Positions 14,245 to 15,176 of a stretch of 15,176 nt of DNA are shown here, one piece after another. Numbering within the stretch: position 1 is the stretch's first letter; each line of letters opens with the position of its first letter. The translations under genes were made by a program, and so were the position numbers. Location of the stretch: assembly GCA_944358755.1 (NCBI GenBank), contig CALVRY010000020.1, positions 1 to 15,176 on the forward strand. The letters run 5' to 3'. The DNA is from an uncultured Bacilli bacterium. Its GTDB lineage: Bacteria > Bacillota_I > Bacilli_A > RFN20 > CAG-826. Below the pieces are notes generated by a model. That model saw only the letters and a list, made by a program, of their open reading frames with translations, was not told the origin of the DNA and made no database searches.

Positions 14245-15106
14245 AAGGATTTATATTAACTTCAAGAAGTTTGCTCGAAATAAGTTCTCCTTCTTTGTTA
14301 TCTTTTTGCAAATAGACTTTAATAGAGTTAATACCTTTTTCTCTTGCTCTAACTTTAAAGGACAAAGTATTAATTTTTTGCGGATTGCCTATGCTTCCAG
14401 TCCAACCGCTAAAAGTTGAATTTGTATAACTATAACTTGGATTATTTAGGGTCTTGCTTTCCATTATAAATTTATCCTCTAAAACAAAATAATCTGATAA
14501 GTATTCTCTTAATTCGCTAATAGAAAGACCAATTGCATATCCTGTTTTGATGTCATTTAAAATCCAATAACCATCTTCACTTATTGAAATTGTAGGCGTT
14601 TTACCATCTTCACCATTTGCTTTTACATTGGTATCGCTTTCTCCAATCCACCAATTTCCGTTTTCGCCAATATAAGGAGTTACACCATCATTCCCATCTT
14701 GTCCGTTTTCACCATCGATTCCGTTTTTTATAGAAAACTCAAAAGTTGTGCCATCATCGAAACAAATTTGATAAAAGTCTATATTGCCTTCTGAATGAGA
14801 AAATTCAATTTTTGAAATACCATTTCCATCAATTCCGCTTTCTCCCTTATCGCCCTTTTGACCTTCGATCCCTTTAGAACTTATGCCAGAATCAACGCCA
14901 TCAATATACCAATTGCCATTTTCACCAATTGTAATTGATGGTGTATGACCATCCGTCCCTGGTTTTCCTTCAATTCCTTGCTCGCCATCAGTAATCGTAA
15001 AATTTGTACTTGTGCCATCGGAATAAATTATTTCGTATGTATCAACCAAACCTTCAGTGCTAATTAATTTTATATCTGTAACACACTTTTTACTTTGATA
15101 CCGTTA
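14198..15106 (-). pseudogene. Gly-rich collagen-like repeat protein lacking a start codon (5' part of split gene)
   Basis: The frame is open from 15103 to the stop at 14198-14200 and contains no ATG or GTG; the first usable start is TTG at 15047-15049, giving 283 residues. From that TTG, a strand unit (VDTYEIIYSDG, and again DFYQICFDDG at 91-100) alternates with Gly-rich G-x-y stretches. Three modules with the pattern TP-I-GENGNWYI begin at about 36, 124 and 151. A beta-rich region (195-275) follows. Such proteins are typical of phage tail fibres and bacterial surface proteins. Codons upstream of the TTG encode TDIKLISTEGL, matching the internal copy's SKIEFSHSEGN, so real coding sequence continues without a start and the gene is truncated. 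Its 3' end runs into the SGNH frame by a frameshift at T7. Confidence 0.65.
14223..14229 (-). other. T7 homopolymer (A7 on plus) at the junction of two frames
   Basis: Seven Ts on the coding strand lie where the collagen-like and SGNH frames cross. With six Ts the frames join as EIF-WTLEKEF and give a continuous protein of 722 codons from 15049 to 12880. The length (2170 bases) becomes a multiple of 3 only after losing one base. This could be a switching tract, a fixed frameshift mutation or a sequencing error. Confidence 0.65.
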
Positions 15107-15119
15107 TATCAAACTTATA

Positions 15120-15145
15120 AATTTTTATAAATAATTATAAAAATT
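15120..15145. repeat. AT-only inverted repeat upstream of the truncated gene
   Basis: AATTTTTATAA (15120-15130) and TTATAAAAATT (15135-15145) are perfect 11-bp inverted copies with a 4-nt loop ATAA. It lies about 15 nt beyond the end of the open frame. No promoter or gene is recognised in 15107-15176, which reads AT-rich on both strands. It may be a terminator remnant or a breakpoint; composition alone makes such repeats easy to find here. Confidence 0.4.
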
Positions 15146-15176
15146 ATATTGATTTCTTGTTTCAACCTTACTAGTT

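Noticed and set aside
1..15176. CRISPR array, insertion sequence or rRNA
   Set aside because: No regularly spaced repeats, transposase-like frame, terminal inverted repeats of an IS or rRNA segments were seen on either strand.

Overview
The window is AT-rich DNA read almost entirely from the minus strand. The one plus-strand gene is a tRNA. TGA serves as a stop twice (in the overlaps at 1009-1012 and 332-335) and Trp is encoded by TGG, so the standard code applies and this is not a Mycoplasma/Spiroplasma-type genome. Low GC, compact overlapping genes, ECF-type transport, a short archaeal/eukaryotic-type ProRS and DUF3137 proteins suggest a low-GC Bacillota or Acholeplasma/RF39-like Bacilli lineage. 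That placement is inference.

Layout in transcription order (right to left). (1) 12880-15106: an accessory locus encoding a Gly-rich, collagen-like surface or phage-tail-type protein and an SGNH hydrolase. The two reading frames join at a T7 run and the 5' end lacks a start, so it is probably one broken or switchable gene of about 720 codons. (2) 12663-12753 on the plus strand: tRNA-Ser(CGA) with promoter and terminator, divergent from (3) 11709-12596, an HSL-type alpha/beta hydrolase. (4) 5588-11581: a run of a membrane-anchored degenerate PAS-GGDEF-EAL-like protein, prolyl-tRNA synthetase (9-nt gap), a MntP-like manganese exporter and two tandem DUF3137 membrane proteins. (5) 1-5469: a six-gene operon in which every junction overlaps (11, 11, 11, 4 and 4 bp). 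It encodes a Cys-rich YgbA-type protein, two CydDC-like ABC half-transporters, an MptD/Trep_Strep ECF S component, EcfT and an EcfA ATPase that runs off the left edge.

The transporter operon looks like one functional cassette. The S component, EcfT and EcfA make an ECF importer. The two fused ABC subunits make a heterodimer. The Cys-rich protein belongs to a family linked to nitrosative stress, so a metal, heme or redox-related substrate is plausible but unproven. The cassette has its own sigma-A-like promoter with inverted repeats that could be an operator.

Two points stand out. First, at several transcription-unit starts (12596, 11581, 8238, 7575) a -10-like box lies only 7-10 nt before the ATG with no Shine-Dalgarno sequence, while several operon-internal genes have good ones, which suggests leaderless mRNAs. 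Second, the 618-aa protein keeps the outline of a cyclic-di-GMP enzyme but has none of the catalytic motifs, and its -10 box and start lie in a perfect 10-bp-arm palindrome.
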